A stretch of DNA of 64,000 nucleotides from JADKFD01 sp050250665. Its GTDB lineage: Bacteria; Pseudomonadota; Gammaproteobacteria; Xanthomonadales; SZUA-5. The notes beneath the pieces were generated by a model. It was not told the DNA's origin and made no database searches. It worked only from the letters and a program-made list of their open reading frames with translations. The stretch spans positions 62,001-126,000 of the forward strand of contig JBFWOF010000005.1 in the NCBI GenBank assembly GCA_050250665.1. Reading direction: 5' to 3'. The position numbers were made by a program, and so were the translations under genes. Shown piece by piece: positions 54,778-64,000 of this stretch (position 1 is the first letter of the stretch; each line of letters opens with the position of its first letter).

Positions 54778-55326
54778 ATGACTCCTAGACCAAAATTGCA
54801 CGCTCGACGCGTTGGGCCTCAGCAAGGTGGTTTCACCCTGCTCGAACTGGTGATCACGCTGTTTCTGGTAATCATCCTTGCCGCCATGGCAGCTCCGGCC
54901 ATGCGCGAGATCACGATCAGATCGGTAGTGAGCTCCAACACCAATGATCTGGTCGCCGCGCTCAATCTCGCACGATCCGAAGCCATCAAGCGCGGCAGGG
55001 ACGTCGCTCTGATTGCCCAAAACGCCAACTGGAGCGAGGGCTGGATCATGCAACAGGTTGGCGCTGCGGAAACGCTCAATGCCCACGATGCGATCAAGGC
55101 CGACTACCGGATCCTCGGAGCAGCGACAGGCGCGGGCGCCGTATCCGACCGTGTCATCTTCACTGCCACCGGCGCTCTGCGGACGGCCACGGCCTACGAT
55201 TTCAGCGTCTGCCGACCCGGGTCCAATCCGGGGGATGCGGATTCGCGCCGCATCCTGATCGCGGCGACAGGCACGATTCGCTCCCGCCCCGACACCTCGG
55301 GCTCTCCGGCTGGGGACTGCACGTGA
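54778..55326 (+). CDS. fimT: GspH/FimT-type minor pilin
   Basis: A 182-aa prepilin. The cleavage/methylation site is G-FTLLELVITL near residue 18, followed by the hydrophobic helix (VIILAAMAAP). The rest is the FimT/GspH globular domain. First gene of the minor pilin cluster; GTG at 55323 or ATG at 55335 of pilV follows directly. Called FimT by position and fold; FimU is an alternative. Confidence 0.85.
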   Translation: MTPRPKLHARRVGPQQGGFTLLELVITLFLVIILAAMAAPAMREITIRSVVSSNTNDLVAALNLARSEAIKRGRDVALIAQNANWSEGWIMQQVGAAETLNAHDAIKADYRILGAATGAGAVSDRVIFTATGALRTATAYDFSVCRPGSNPGDADSRRILIAATGTIRSRPDTSGSPAGDCT

Positions 55327-55334
55327 GGCCAAGC

Positions 55335-55865
55335 ATGAATTCAGAAAACCGCCAGCGCGGCTTTACCTTGATCGAGGTGCTGATTGCCCTGCTCATCTTC
55401 AGCCTCGGCATGATGGGCATGGCCGCCTTGATGATTGTGTCGGTAAAGACCAACCAGAGTGCCTTCCTGCGCACCCAGGCTTCGTTCCTGGCGCAGTCCA
55501 TGGCAGATCGGATGCGAGGAAATATGGGTCAGATTCTCGCCTACAACGGCACCTACGATGCCGCCAGTGCCGGCTCCGACCCCTGCGCGAGCGGAGCCGT
55601 GTGCACGCCAGCGAATCTGGTCAATCGCGATCGCGCCCTGTGGAGCCAGCAACTGATCACCTCACTGCCTAATCCCACCGCGGTCGTCGCCTGCGATGGC
55701 TTCACGCTCGGCACCATTGATCAGCTCGGTTCTGCCCCGTTCAATGGCTTGTGCACGCTGACAATCCAATGGGACGAGGCCACTCTGGCCCGAGGAACCA
55801 ATAGTGCCACGCCGGGAACTGCCACTCCCGACATTCAGACTTTTGCATGGGTTTTTCAGCCCTGA
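55335..55865 (+). CDS. pilV: Type IV pilus modification protein PilV
   Basis: A 176-aa minor pilin with N-terminal site RG-FTLIEVLIALLIFSLGM and the family's MGMAALMIVSVKTNQSAFLRTQA. ATG 55335 has a GAGG five bases upstream; a GTG at 55323 in overlap with the fimT stop is an alternative. Minor pilins PilV/W/X/FimT prime pilus assembly. Confidence 0.9.
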   Translation: MNSENRQRGFTLIEVLIALLIFSLGMMGMAALMIVSVKTNQSAFLRTQASFLAQSMADRMRGNMGQILAYNGTYDAASAGSDPCASGAVCTPANLVNRDRALWSQQLITSLPNPTAVVACDGFTLGTIDQLGSAPFNGLCTLTIQWDEATLARGTNSATPGTATPDIQTFAWVFQP

Positions 55866-55877
55866 GGCCGCCTGAAA

Positions 55878-57209
55878 ATGAATGAACCCATGATCATGAA
55901 GAAGCTCAATACGCGCGGATTCTCGCTGGTCGAGTTGATGGTCGCACTGGCCATCGGCTTGATTGCCAGTCTTGGTATCGTCAGCTTGTTCAGCGGCACC
56001 AGTCGCACCAACAAGGTCCAGGAAGGTCTGGCGCGACTTCAGGAAAATGGCCGCTACGCCACTGCCCGAATGGAAAATGATTTCCGCATGGCGGGCGCAC
56101 AGTACTGCTCCAACAGCGTCGGCAATAGGCTTCCCTCGGCACCCGCCTCACCCATGTGGGTTGATCGGGCGCCCATCGTGTTTGCGCCCGACCTGGCTCT
56201 CCCAGACAGCGGCGGCATGCGCAGCGTCAATGCATCCGGTAATCGTTCCACGGTTCCGGCGACCGCGCTGTATTCCTTGAGTCCGCGTTACTTCATGCAG
56301 GGTTTCACCTGTACGACGGGCACCAGCTGCACACCGGCCTTGTGGTCAACCAGCATGTTTCCCACTGCAGGGCTCGCCGCCGGCCGGCGTGTTCCGAATT
56401 CGGACATCCTGACCATCAGATATTTGCGAGGAACCGGATGGCCGATCAATGGCCAGGGCAACTGTGCCAGCGGCGGCTCCATCACCCTGGCGCCCCAAGC
56501 CGGCGATGACCCGATATCCTTCGTGCCAGCCTCGTCGCAGCTGGCCTTGATCACCGACTGCCAGACGCCATCCATCGTCCCCATCAGCGACGTTGCCGGG
56601 AACACGCTCACCGTGGGTTTACGTCTTCCTTCAACTGCAGAACCGGTCTGCGGCAGCATTTCAGATCGGGACGTCAGGGTTTTTGATTTCAGCAGAGACA
56701 TGGTCACAGTGACCTACTATCTTGCGTTTCGCGCTGATGACGATCCTACCGCCCGCCCCAATATCGGTGCGCAAAGACTCGTCCCCACCCTGATTCGCAG
56801 GGAAAATGGCATCGAGCAAGAACTGGTGCGCGGGGTCGACCGTCTGGATTTCCGCTATGGCGTTCGTGACAGCACCGGAAACTACCGCTTTTTGACGGCT
56901 GCACAGGTGGATAGCCGCCTCGGTGGCACGATTCAGTGCACGGAAAAGGAAACCGGCATACCTCCGACAGGTGTCACAACGCCGGAACCGGGGTGCCTGT
57001 GGCGCTCAGTGCAGAGAATAGAAGCTCACATGTTGGTGAGTCCGGGCAATGAGGTTCCGTCTCTGGACACAATTGGTCTGTCATACCGCTACATGGACAC
57101 CGACTATACGGTCACAACGAGCACCACCCTACCTTCCGGTATCCGGGCGATGAGTATGCCCCGACGGGAATTTGTCGCAAATTCGGTGATGCGGAATCGC
57201 ACGCCATGA
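55878..57209 (+). CDS. pilW: Type IV pilus minor pilin PilW
   Basis: A 443-aa prepilin with RG-FSLVELMVALAIGL at the N-terminus and a large globular domain. Length is at the long end for PilW. It overlaps pilX (ATGA). ATG 55878; ATG 55890 is possible and would shorten the leader peptide. Confidence 0.88.
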   Translation: MNEPMIMKKLNTRGFSLVELMVALAIGLIASLGIVSLFSGTSRTNKVQEGLARLQENGRYATARMENDFRMAGAQYCSNSVGNRLPSAPASPMWVDRAPIVFAPDLALPDSGGMRSVNASGNRSTVPATALYSLSPRYFMQGFTCTTGTSCTPALWSTSMFPTAGLAAGRRVPNSDILTIRYLRGTGWPINGQGNCASGGSITLAPQAGDDPISFVPASSQLALITDCQTPSIVPISDVAGNTLTVGLRLPSTAEPVCGSISDRDVRVFDFSRDMVTVTYYLAFRADDDPTARPNIGAQRLVPTLIRRENGIEQELVRGVDRLDFRYGVRDSTGNYRFLTAAQVDSRLGGTIQCTEKETGIPPTGVTTPEPGCLWRSVQRIEAHMLVSPGNEVPSLDTIGLSYRYMDTDYTVTTSTTLPSGIRAMSMPRREFVANSVMRNRTP

Positions 57210-57913
57210 TTATCAAGAGATCTCAAATGAGCCCCTCACAGATTAAAGCGACGCATCAACACGGCGCCGTGTTGTTCCTGTCATTGATCTTTCTGGTCCT
57301 CATCAGCATCCTCGCCTTGACTGCGACCAGCACTTCGATCATGCAAGAGCGTATGGTCGGCGGTCTTCGCAACCGGCAGTTGGGCTTGATGGGCGCGGAA
57401 ACCGCGCTGCGCGGTGGCGAAGAGTTTCTTTGGAACCTGAATTTCAACGGCAATCAGCAGCCGCTGCCACCCTGCATAGGCAACTCCACGGGCCTGGACT
57501 GTCTGTATCAACCACAACCGTCCGGCCTGCTCGATCCCACGGTACAAGCCTTTCGCTCGTCAACGGAATGGATTAGTCCAGCCAGCGACGGTGGCAAGCC
57601 TTACGCCCGAGATCTGACCAGTCTGACCGGCGACTCGATCACCGCAAACATCGCTACCCAACCCCGCTATCTGATCGAATGGCTGGGTGTCAATCGTCCC
57701 CCAAGTCTGGGCGCGACCGGTGGCGGCAAGTACCCCGTTGGCGGTCCCGCGCGCCCGGGCGAGTCCCACTTCTACCGGATTACCGGACGCAGCCAGGGCG
57801 GCACCGATGCCGTCATCAGAGTTTCCGAGAGCTATTACACCGCACTCAATCTGAGCACCACCGGTTACAACCCCGGAGCAGCCAACCCACCACCGCCGCC
57901 GCCGGCGCCGTAA
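57206..57913 (+). CDS. pilX: Type IV pilus minor pilin PilX
   Basis: A 235-aa protein with the PilX N-terminus (HQHGAVLFLSLIFLVLISIL), which lacks the typical Glu5 site as is usual in this family, and TSTSIMQERMVGGLRNRQ. The C-terminus is Pro-rich (ANPPPPPPAP), unusual for a minor pilin. It starts inside the pilW stop. Confidence 0.85.
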   Translation: MIIKRSQMSPSQIKATHQHGAVLFLSLIFLVLISILALTATSTSIMQERMVGGLRNRQLGLMGAETALRGGEEFLWNLNFNGNQQPLPPCIGNSTGLDCLYQPQPSGLLDPTVQAFRSSTEWISPASDGGKPYARDLTSLTGDSITANIATQPRYLIEWLGVNRPPSLGATGGGKYPVGGPARPGESHFYRITGRSQGGTDAVIRVSESYYTALNLSTTGYNPGAANPPPPPPAP

Positions 57914-57939
57914 ACCAGTTGCAGCACTGAGGTATCGCC

Positions 57940-60900
57940 ATGTCTATCTTCGACAATCAATACAACAGCGTTCCGACCCGGCTGGCGGTCGCTTTCGCCG
58001 CTGCCTGCTTGCCGCTCTCCGGGCAGGTACTGGCTCAGGCGGCAGCGGGCACCGTTGACCTTCTGGCCACTCCGCCGGAAATCACCACGAGCGTGGCTCC
58101 CAACCTGATGATCTCCTTCGACGACTCCGGGTCGATGGGTCGCAACTACATGCCGGATCAAAGACCCTTCGACGGCGGCGGCTGGGGCGCAGACGACTCG
58201 CAGAATTTTCTCGGCTCGGCAGATTACAACAGCGGACGACCCTGGCTATGCGCCGGTGTCATCGACCCGCGGGTGACGAATCCGGCAGATGTCCGTTCAC
58301 GGCCCATGAACGGCGTCTATTACAACCCGAACACCAATTATGTCCCACCCTACAAGACTGATGGCGTTACCCAGTTTCCGGATGCGTCTTTCAGTGCGGC
58401 CTGGGACAATGGAATCACTGCCAATTGGCCCAACAATGGGTCAAACACGGTAACCACGCGCAATCTGGGCTCGGGCAGTCGCATTTGCGGAAACAGTGCA
58501 GGCTATTATCGTCTCAAGTCCAATGTAACGCTCAATGTCGATGCCGACGGCAACGTCACCAACACCGGTACCTTGTACACGGCCAGCAACTGGGAATGGA
58601 TTGCACTTCCAACCAGCGAGCGCCAGAATTACGCCAACTGGTATTCCTACTACCACATCCGCTCGCTGGCAGCTCGTTCAGCTTTCTCTCGCGCGGTGGC
58701 CCCCTTCGATGAGAATATTCGTGTTGTCTGGCAGAACTTCAACAGCAACAGGCTGGCGAGCGGCACTGACATCTTCAAATTTGTAGACCTTCCGGCCAAC
58801 AGCAACGTCCGAACTCGCTTTTACGACTGGTTGTACACTCACCCCGTCGGCGGTGGTACGCCGAATCAGGCAACGACGGTCCGCGCCGGTGACTTCTTCA
58901 CCCGAAATAATGGCGCGCGAGACGAAAATCCGTACTGGGATCGGGATTATGTGAACCCGAGCAATAGTCGGGAGCTCAGCTGTCGTCAGAATTTCCATCT
59001 GAATATCACCGATGGACTTTGGAACGGCACCAGCGTGGCGACGGCTACCCATGACAACGACCCGACTTCGCAAACGCTGCCCGATGGTCGTAGCTATTCC
59101 ACTTCGGACAATCAGTCGAAGATCATGTGGAATGAAGACAATCCGAACGTCCGGACCATGGCCGATATTGCCTGGCATTACTGGCGCACGGATCTGCGTC
59201 CGGATTTTGCGGGGAATGTTTCAACCCGCCTGAAAGTCCCGCCCTTCTTGCCCGACCGATCGACCAATTTGTTCGGCGTTCCCTTGGCTGCGGGCCAGGA
59301 TCCGCGGGATAACAAGGAAATCTACTGGAATCCGGCGAATGATCCGGCCACCTGGCCGCATCTGGTCCAGTTCTTCATCAGCTTTGGTGCTGACGGCACC
59401 CTGCCCCGCACGGAGGCCAACTATCAGCGGCTGCGCCGCGGAACACTGGAATGGCCAGCCCCTGGGAGTAGCGACGACGGCCGCAAGATCGACGACGTCT
59501 GGCATGCCGCACTCAACAGCCGCGGCAAGTTCTTCTCTACCGCCAACCCCGATGACCTGATTGTTGCGCTGAATGAAATTGTGGCCAGCATCATCGCCCG
59601 TCGCGGCGCCTCCACGGCGGTCTCTGTGTCCCTGCCGATCATCACCGACGGTACCACCGGTTACAAAGCCGGCTACGACACCGCTGACTGGTCTGGATTC
59701 ATCACCCGCAACGAACTGGATCCTGATACTGCACAGTCCCTATCGATCATCTGGGATGCCGGCTGCATTCTGACCGGAGGAAATTGCGCCAGCACGGCAC
59801 AAACCGGGCTTCCGGCACGCGATCCGAATACACGAGTCATTCTGACCTCTGACGGCATCCCGGGATCCGGTAAGCCGTTTCGCTGGACCAATCTGAGCGC
59901 CACCCAGAAGGCACGGTTGAATGTGGACCCCACCAGCATTCGCCTCGATCTCGGCACTTACACCAGTGATACATTTGGCCAGCAACGAGTCGACTATCTC
60001 CGCGGAGTCCGCACCAACGAAAGCACGGCATCGCCACGATTCCGCGCACGCAGTTCGGTGCTGGGTGCGGTGATTCGTGGACAGCCGGTGTATGTCTCCT
60101 CTCCGACAACCGGCCATCGCGACACTTTCCCGACCGGTTCACCTGAACAGTTGGCGGCAGCTTCGGGGTTCAGCTACGCGCGCTACCAGAACGATCAGCG
60201 TGGCCGACGACCCATGGTCTACGTCGCGGCCAACGACGCCATGTTGCATGCTTTCGATGCGGCCACCGGCCGCGAGCAATTCGCGTATGTGCCGAATATC
60301 GTCATCGAGAACTTCCGGGCGACGAAAACCACTCAGGTTGACAGCGGCCTGACGCCATCGGTAGACGACAAGCCGCTGGTGTATGACGCCTTCATCAACG
60401 GCAGCTGGCGAACGATTCTGCTGGGCTCTATGCGCCTTGGCGGGCGCGGCGTCTATGCCATCGACATCACCAACCCCACGGGTGTGAGCGAGACCTCGCC
60501 CAGCCCTGTTCCCATGTGGGAATTCGCCAATGTGCCACCCGCCGGTTCCAGTTCTACCGATTGTGCCCCGGGTGCGCGCCATTGCTCATCGCTGGGTTAC
60601 ACCTACGACTCGGTCAATGTCGCTCGATTGAAATATCAGAACAAGTGGGTAGCCCTCGTTTCCAGCGGCTATTTCCCGAAGGATTCTCTTGATCCTGCCA
60701 GCACCTCGGCGGCCGCATCACGCACCTCGCTGCTGGTGATCGATCTGGCCACCGGTGCGCTGATTCGCGAACTGCGGACAACCGCAGCTCCGCAGACTCC
60801 GGCGGCGACCTTCGGATTGTCCGAGCCCATTGTCTACAACATTGGCAATGACAACATGGATGATCTGGTGGTGGCTGGTGATCTGGCCGGAAATCTCTGG

Positions 60901-61704
60901 CGCTTTGACCTCTCATCGGACAATCCGACCAACTGGAAAGTCGACCTGATCTTCCGCACCTACGGCAATGGCGGTGCTACAAATCCAGGCGATCAACCGA
61001 TTGCATCGGCGCCGATCCCGTTGACAGACCCGGTGACACGAGGCCCGATTTTCGTGTTCGGCACGGGCAAGTTCATCGGCCTGCCGGATCGTTCGTCCGG
61101 TATTCCGGAACAGGCCTTCTACGGCGTCCGCGACTACGGTACCTGCGATAGCGTGGCCAATCCCACCGCCTGCGCCAACTACCCGATCAAGGTCAATCAA
61201 CTGGTCACCCAAACTTTGGCGCAGGACTCCGACGGCGTGCGTACTGTCACGACGCGCAACCCGGTACCCGACACTTCGCGCGGATGGCGCCTGCGGCTCA
61301 ATATTCCATCCGAGCCGGGTGAGCGCTCCTTCGGCATCCCGATTCCGTTCTACAGTGCCAACCAGGTGCTGCTGCGATCCATCATTCCCAAGGGTACAGA
61401 CCCCTGCAATCCGGGAGCTCGCTACAGCCTGATGGTGGTCCGTGCCGAGGATGGCACCGCCGCAGTCGATCCCAACCTGCCGGTTTCTGCGCGCCGTGTA
61501 GGTGGCGTGCTGGACAGTTCGACGCCACCGAGTGAGCCGATCACCATCCGTGGCGGTGGAACCGTGGTTATTGCCGGACTTGACGACTCACCCGGAGGCT
61601 CGGCCACGTCGGAACTGGTGAGGGAGGCGATTGAAGACGCCCTTTCCGGTGCTGATGACGTTTGGCACCGCGGTGCGTGGCGTGAGTTGCTGAACCCGCA
61701 GTAA
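57940..61704 (+). CDS. pilY1: Type IV pilus tip/biogenesis protein PilY1
   Basis: A 1254-aa exported protein: signal peptide (to about residue 33, LAQA), a von Willebrand A-like part with the MIDAS-like D61-x-S63-x-S65 (FDDSGSM), and a C-terminal beta-propeller (about 720-1200) with AANDAMLHAFDAATGRE and a Ca2+-loop-like NDNMDDLVVAGDLAGNLW. PilY1 sits at the pilus tip in adhesion, mechanosensing and twitching. The gene lies 26 bases after pilX. Confidence 0.93.
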   Translation: MSIFDNQYNSVPTRLAVAFAAACLPLSGQVLAQAAAGTVDLLATPPEITTSVAPNLMISFDDSGSMGRNYMPDQRPFDGGGWGADDSQNFLGSADYNSGRPWLCAGVIDPRVTNPADVRSRPMNGVYYNPNTNYVPPYKTDGVTQFPDASFSAAWDNGITANWPNNGSNTVTTRNLGSGSRICGNSAGYYRLKSNVTLNVDADGNVTNTGTLYTASNWEWIALPTSERQNYANWYSYYHIRSLAARSAFSRAVAPFDENIRVVWQNFNSNRLASGTDIFKFVDLPANSNVRTRFYDWLYTHPVGGGTPNQATTVRAGDFFTRNNGARDENPYWDRDYVNPSNSRELSCRQNFHLNITDGLWNGTSVATATHDNDPTSQTLPDGRSYSTSDNQSKIMWNEDNPNVRTMADIAWHYWRTDLRPDFAGNVSTRLKVPPFLPDRSTNLFGVPLAAGQDPRDNKEIYWNPANDPATWPHLVQFFISFGADGTLPRTEANYQRLRRGTLEWPAPGSSDDGRKIDDVWHAALNSRGKFFSTANPDDLIVALNEIVASIIARRGASTAVSVSLPIITDGTTGYKAGYDTADWSGFITRNELDPDTAQSLSIIWDAGCILTGGNCASTAQTGLPARDPNTRVILTSDGIPGSGKPFRWTNLSATQKARLNVDPTSIRLDLGTYTSDTFGQQRVDYLRGVRTNESTASPRFRARSSVLGAVIRGQPVYVSSPTTGHRDTFPTGSPEQLAAASGFSYARYQNDQRGRRPMVYVAANDAMLHAFDAATGREQFAYVPNIVIENFRATKTTQVDSGLTPSVDDKPLVYDAFINGSWRTILLGSMRLGGRGVYAIDITNPTGVSETSPSPVPMWEFANVPPAGSSSTDCAPGARHCSSLGYTYDSVNVARLKYQNKWVALVSSGYFPKDSLDPASTSAAASRTSLLVIDLATGALIRELRTTAAPQTPAATFGLSEPIVYNIGNDNMDDLVVAGDLAGNLWRFDLSSDNPTNWKVDLIFRTYGNGGATNPGDQPIASAPIPLTDPVTRGPIFVFGTGKFIGLPDRSSGIPEQAFYGVRDYGTCDSVANPTACANYPIKVNQLVTQTLAQDSDGVRTVTTRNPVPDTSRGWRLRLNIPSEPGERSFGIPIPFYSANQVLLRSIIPKGTDPCNPGARYSLMVVRAEDGTAAVDPNLPVSARRVGGVLDSSTPPSEPITIRGGGTVVIAGLDDSPGGSATSELVREAIEDALSGADDVWHRGAWRELLNPQ

Positions 61705-61715
61705 GCTGTCGGGCA

Positions 61716-61740
61716 CGCGGCGGGCTCAACGCCCGCCGCG
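61716..61740. terminator. Perfect 10-bp hairpin between pilY1 and pilE
   Basis: CGCGGCGGGC-TCAAC-GCCCGCCGCG, a very stable GC stem twelve bases after the pilY1 stop, without a clear T-run. It may attenuate transcription into pilE or protect the mRNA end. Confidence 0.55.
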
Positions 61741-61775
61741 TCTTCCAGGATTCATTCAACCAGGGAATGCGGACG

Positions 61776-62189
61776 ATGCGTCGAGTCAGCAAGGGCTTTA
61801 CCCTCATCGAGCTAGTGATCGTGATGGCCATCATCGCTTTGCTGGCAGCGATTGCTTACCCTTCCTACCAGAACTACGCGTTCCGGGCGCGCCGCACTGA
61901 AGGACGGGAAATGCTGCAGCGCATTGCCGCAGCGCAAGAGCGCTTCTATACCAACCGGAACACCTACACCAATGATCTGACGACGGCAGCTGGCTTGAAT
62001 CTGGGCACAACCTTGTCCGAGTCCGGCCACTACAACATCACGATCGATGTGCCGGCCGGCGGCCAAACCTACACACTGACCGCCAACCCGCTAGGTGTGC
62101 AGGTCGACGACAAATGCGCAAATCTCACCGTCAACAATGTCGGTGCGCGAGGCTTTTCGGGCGAGGCCACAAACGGCAGTTGCTGGTAA
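61776..62189 (+). CDS. pilE: Type IV pilin-like protein PilE
   Basis: A 137-aa minor/major-type pilin with site KG-FTLIELVIVMAIIALLAAIAYP and the PilE pattern YQNYAFRARRTEGREMLQ; a disulfide-loop pair of Cys is near the C-terminus (DKCANL...NGSCW). ATG 61776 has AGGGA nine bases upstream; an ATG at 61767 has its purines right against it, so 61776 is preferred. Last gene of the pilus cluster. Confidence 0.9.
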   Translation: MRRVSKGFTLIELVIVMAIIALLAAIAYPSYQNYAFRARRTEGREMLQRIAAAQERFYTNRNTYTNDLTTAAGLNLGTTLSESGHYNITIDVPAGGQTYTLTANPLGVQVDDKCANLTVNNVGARGFSGEATNGSCW

Positions 62190-62373
62190 CGAGGCGTTTG
62201 CTACGCTGACGCCGAGTCAAACCGGCCAAAGGCTGCGGGCTTCAGAAGCCAGATGTTCGGCGCGAACAGCGCGACCCGAAAGGCCCGACCGGGCACAAGA
62301 CTGACAAGCGCCGATGCGGCGAGAATGAAAGCGAAGGGTGCAAAGTGGCGTCAAGTCAAACCGCCGCATACTC

Positions 62374-62449
<76 letters not shown>

Positions 62450-62465
62450 GCGCACAGAGCCGCGC

Positions 62466-62494
62466 ATGTTAGAGCGAAGTGCGGTCTTTGACAA
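62466..62494 (-). promoter_or_regulatory. Sigma70-like promoter of tRNA-Thr
   Basis: On the minus strand TTGTCA (62494-62489), 17 bases, TAACAT (62471-62466), about 16 bases before the tRNA 5' end. Confidence 0.7.
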
Positions 62495-62590
62495 GCTCAG
62501 AGCCGTGGATGTGATGGAAACACGGCCCTCAAGCGGATGCAGAGTCTGAACAATCCGGAAGCGCCCGCAAAGCGCCCGACCTTCAGCGGT

Positions 62591-62596
62591 TATACT
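62591..62596 (+). promoter_or_regulatory. Possible -10 element of guaB
   Basis: TATACT 31 bases before the guaB start; no good -35 box is seen at the proper distance, so this is tentative. Confidence 0.4.
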
Positions 62597-62626
62597 GCCG
62601 CGCCTCGCGACACCTGAGGCAATCCC

Positions 62627-64000
62627 ATGCGTATTGTGGCTGAGGCGCTCACCTTTGATGACGTCTCGTTGGTACCGGCTTACTCCAACGTGCTGCCGCG
62701 GGACGTCGATCTCGCCACGCGTTTTTCGCGCCAGCTGAAGCTGAACATACCCATCGTTTCGGCGGCCATGGATACGGTCACCGAGTCGCGACTGGCCATT
62801 GCCATGGCACAGATGGGTGGATTGGGCATCGTCCACAAGAACATGACCATCGAGCAGCAGGCCGCTGAGGTGCGCATCGTCAAGAAGTTCGAGGCCGGGG
62901 TGATCCGTGATCCGATCACGGTGCCACCGGATGCCAGCGTGCGCGAGGTGATGAAGCTCACCCGCAAGCATCAGATTTCCGGCGTGCCGGTGGTCGATGG
63001 CGCGGAGCTGGTCGGCATCGTCACCAGTCGCGACCTGCGCTTTGAAACCCGCATGGACGAGCCGGTCAGCCGCATCATGACCCCCAAGCCGCGGCTGATC
63101 ACGGTGCGCGAGGGCGCCAGTGATGACGAGGTGCTGGCGCTGCTGCATGAGTACCGCATCGAGAAGGTGCTGGTGGTCAACGACCAGTTCCAGCTGCGCG
63201 GAATGATCACCGTCAAGGACATCCAGAAGGCCCGCGACAATCCCAACGCCTGCAAGGACGCCCAGGAGCGCCTGCGCGTGGGTGCGGCGGTGGGCGTGGG
63301 CGGCGATACCGAAGCCCGTGTGCACGCGCTGGTGGAGGCTGGCGTCGATGTGATCGTGGTCGACACCGCGCACGGTCACTCGCAGGGCGTGATCGACCGT
63401 GTGCGCTGGGTCAAGCAAAGCTATCCGCAGCTGCAGGTGGTGGGTGGAAACATCACCACCGGCGATGCGGCGATGGCGTTGGTCGATGCCGGTGCCGATG
63501 GCGTCAAGGTCGGCGTCGGTCCGGGTTCGATCTGCACCACCCGCATCATTGCCGGCGTCGGTGTGCCCCAGATCACGGCGGTTTCGATGGTAGCCAAGGC
63601 CATCGGCGACACTGGCGCTGCGATCATCGCTGACGGCGGCATCCGCTATTCCGGCGACGTCGCCAAGGCGCTGGTGGCCGGTGCCCATTGCGTGATGATT
63701 GGCGGTCTGTTCGCCGGCACCGAGGAGGCGCCGGGCGAGGTCGAGCTGTACCAGGGCCGCAGTTACAAGTCCTATCGCGGCATGGGCTCGCTGGGCGCGA
63801 TGCAGCGCGGCTCCAAGGATCGCTATTTCCAGGACGATTCGGATGCAGACAAGCTGGTGCCCGAAGGCATCGAAGGCCGAGTGCCCTATCGCGGTCCGCT
63901 GCGCAACATCGTCCATCAGCTGCTCGGAGGCGTTCGCGCCAGCATGGGCTACGTCGGATGCGCCACGGTCGCGGCGATGCGCACAGAGCCCAGTTTCGTC
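62627..64000 (+). CDS. guaB: Inosine-5'-monophosphate dehydrogenase (3' end outside window)
   Basis: At least 457 aa of IMP dehydrogenase, the first committed step of GMP synthesis. TIM-barrel start LTFDDVSLVPAYSNVLP, two CBS domains (about 95-205), then the catalytic loop VGPGSICTTRIIAGVGVPQ with the active Cys, and the flap region GRSYKSYRGMGSLGAM. ATG 62627 has GAGG seven bases upstream. About 30 residues are missing beyond base 64000. Confidence 0.97.
   Translation, partial: MRIVAEALTFDDVSLVPAYSNVLPRDVDLATRFSRQLKLNIPIVSAAMDTVTESRLAIAMAQMGGLGIVHKNMTIEQQAAEVRIVKKFEAGVIRDPITVPPDASVREVMKLTRKHQISGVPVVDGAELVGIVTSRDLRFETRMDEPVSRIMTPKPRLITVREGASDDEVLALLHEYRIEKVLVVNDQFQLRGMITVKDIQKARDNPNACKDAQERLRVGAAVGVGGDTEARVHALVEAGVDVIVVDTAHGHSQGVIDRVRWVKQSYPQLQVVGGNITTGDAAMALVDAGADGVKVGVGPGSICTTRIIAGVGVPQITAVSMVAKAIGDTGAAIIADGGIRYSGDVAKALVAGAHCVMIGGLFAGTEEAPGEVELYQGRSYKSYRGMGSLGAMQRGSKDRYFQDDSDADKLVPEGIEGRVPYRGPLRNIVHQLLGGVRASMGYVGCATVAAMRTEPSFV

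Overview
The window looks like chromosome of a high-GC gammaproteobacterium of the Xanthomonadales/Lysobacterales type. This is inferred from gene content (kynurenine-pathway kynU-kmo, a FimT-PilV-PilW-PilX-PilY1-PilE minor pilin cluster, abundant GTAGGAGCGACC-type REP elements, an acyl-ornithine transcarbamylase in place of a canonical OTC) and not from any marker gene. There is no sign of a prophage, plasmid, integron, CRISPR array or insertion sequence. The unusual material is the dense set of small intergenic palindromic repeats and some non-standard metabolic clusters.

Layout. 1-6923 (minus): 2-oxoacid:ferredoxin oxidoreductase (korA, korB), an NfnA/NfnB-like flavoprotein pair and a protein with a PFOR-like end that is cut by the window edge; together they could pass electrons from a 2-oxoacid through ferredoxin to NAD(P). 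7127-10039 (minus): trhO, a small secreted protein, a DUF192 lipoprotein, an AlkB dioxygenase and a YegP-type protein. 10475-13830 (minus): an amidase translationally coupled to an S9 lipoprotein peptidase, divergent from an acyl-CoA dehydrogenase (14016-15179) that converges on mgtE. 16892-22765: DUF1697 protein, TonB-dependent receptor, propeller-type diguanylate cyclase. 23175-27233: prpB, an unknown acidic protein, mdh, a membrane-anchored glutaredoxin, an aspartate-type aminotransferase. 27688-31676: OmpW and a large secreted BNR-repeat protein.

31841-41274 is an arginine regulon: argD-argF'-argB-argH-argG-X-argC on the minus strand, with argR divergent from argD and a pair of identical-class palindromes between them. 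ArgF' has the signature of acetyl/succinyl-ornithine transcarbamylases, with alanine where the acetyl-specific enzyme has glutamate, and X is an unassigned P-loop protein. No N-acetylglutamate synthase or deacylase gene is present in the cluster. The gaps of this cluster are full of four different repeat families.

41288-49000: Nudix hydrolase, patatin-like phospholipase, and a tightly overlapped trio (PhnD-like binding protein, HAMP-GGDEF-EAL protein, DUF486 membrane protein), then an FG-GAP repeat secreted protein. 49241-54569 (plus): kynU-kmo-trmJ overlapped, then tesB and bpt. 54778-62189 (plus): type IV pilus minor pilins, PilY1 and PilE. 62374-62449: tRNA-Thr(CGU) on the minus strand, divergent from guaB, which runs off the right edge.
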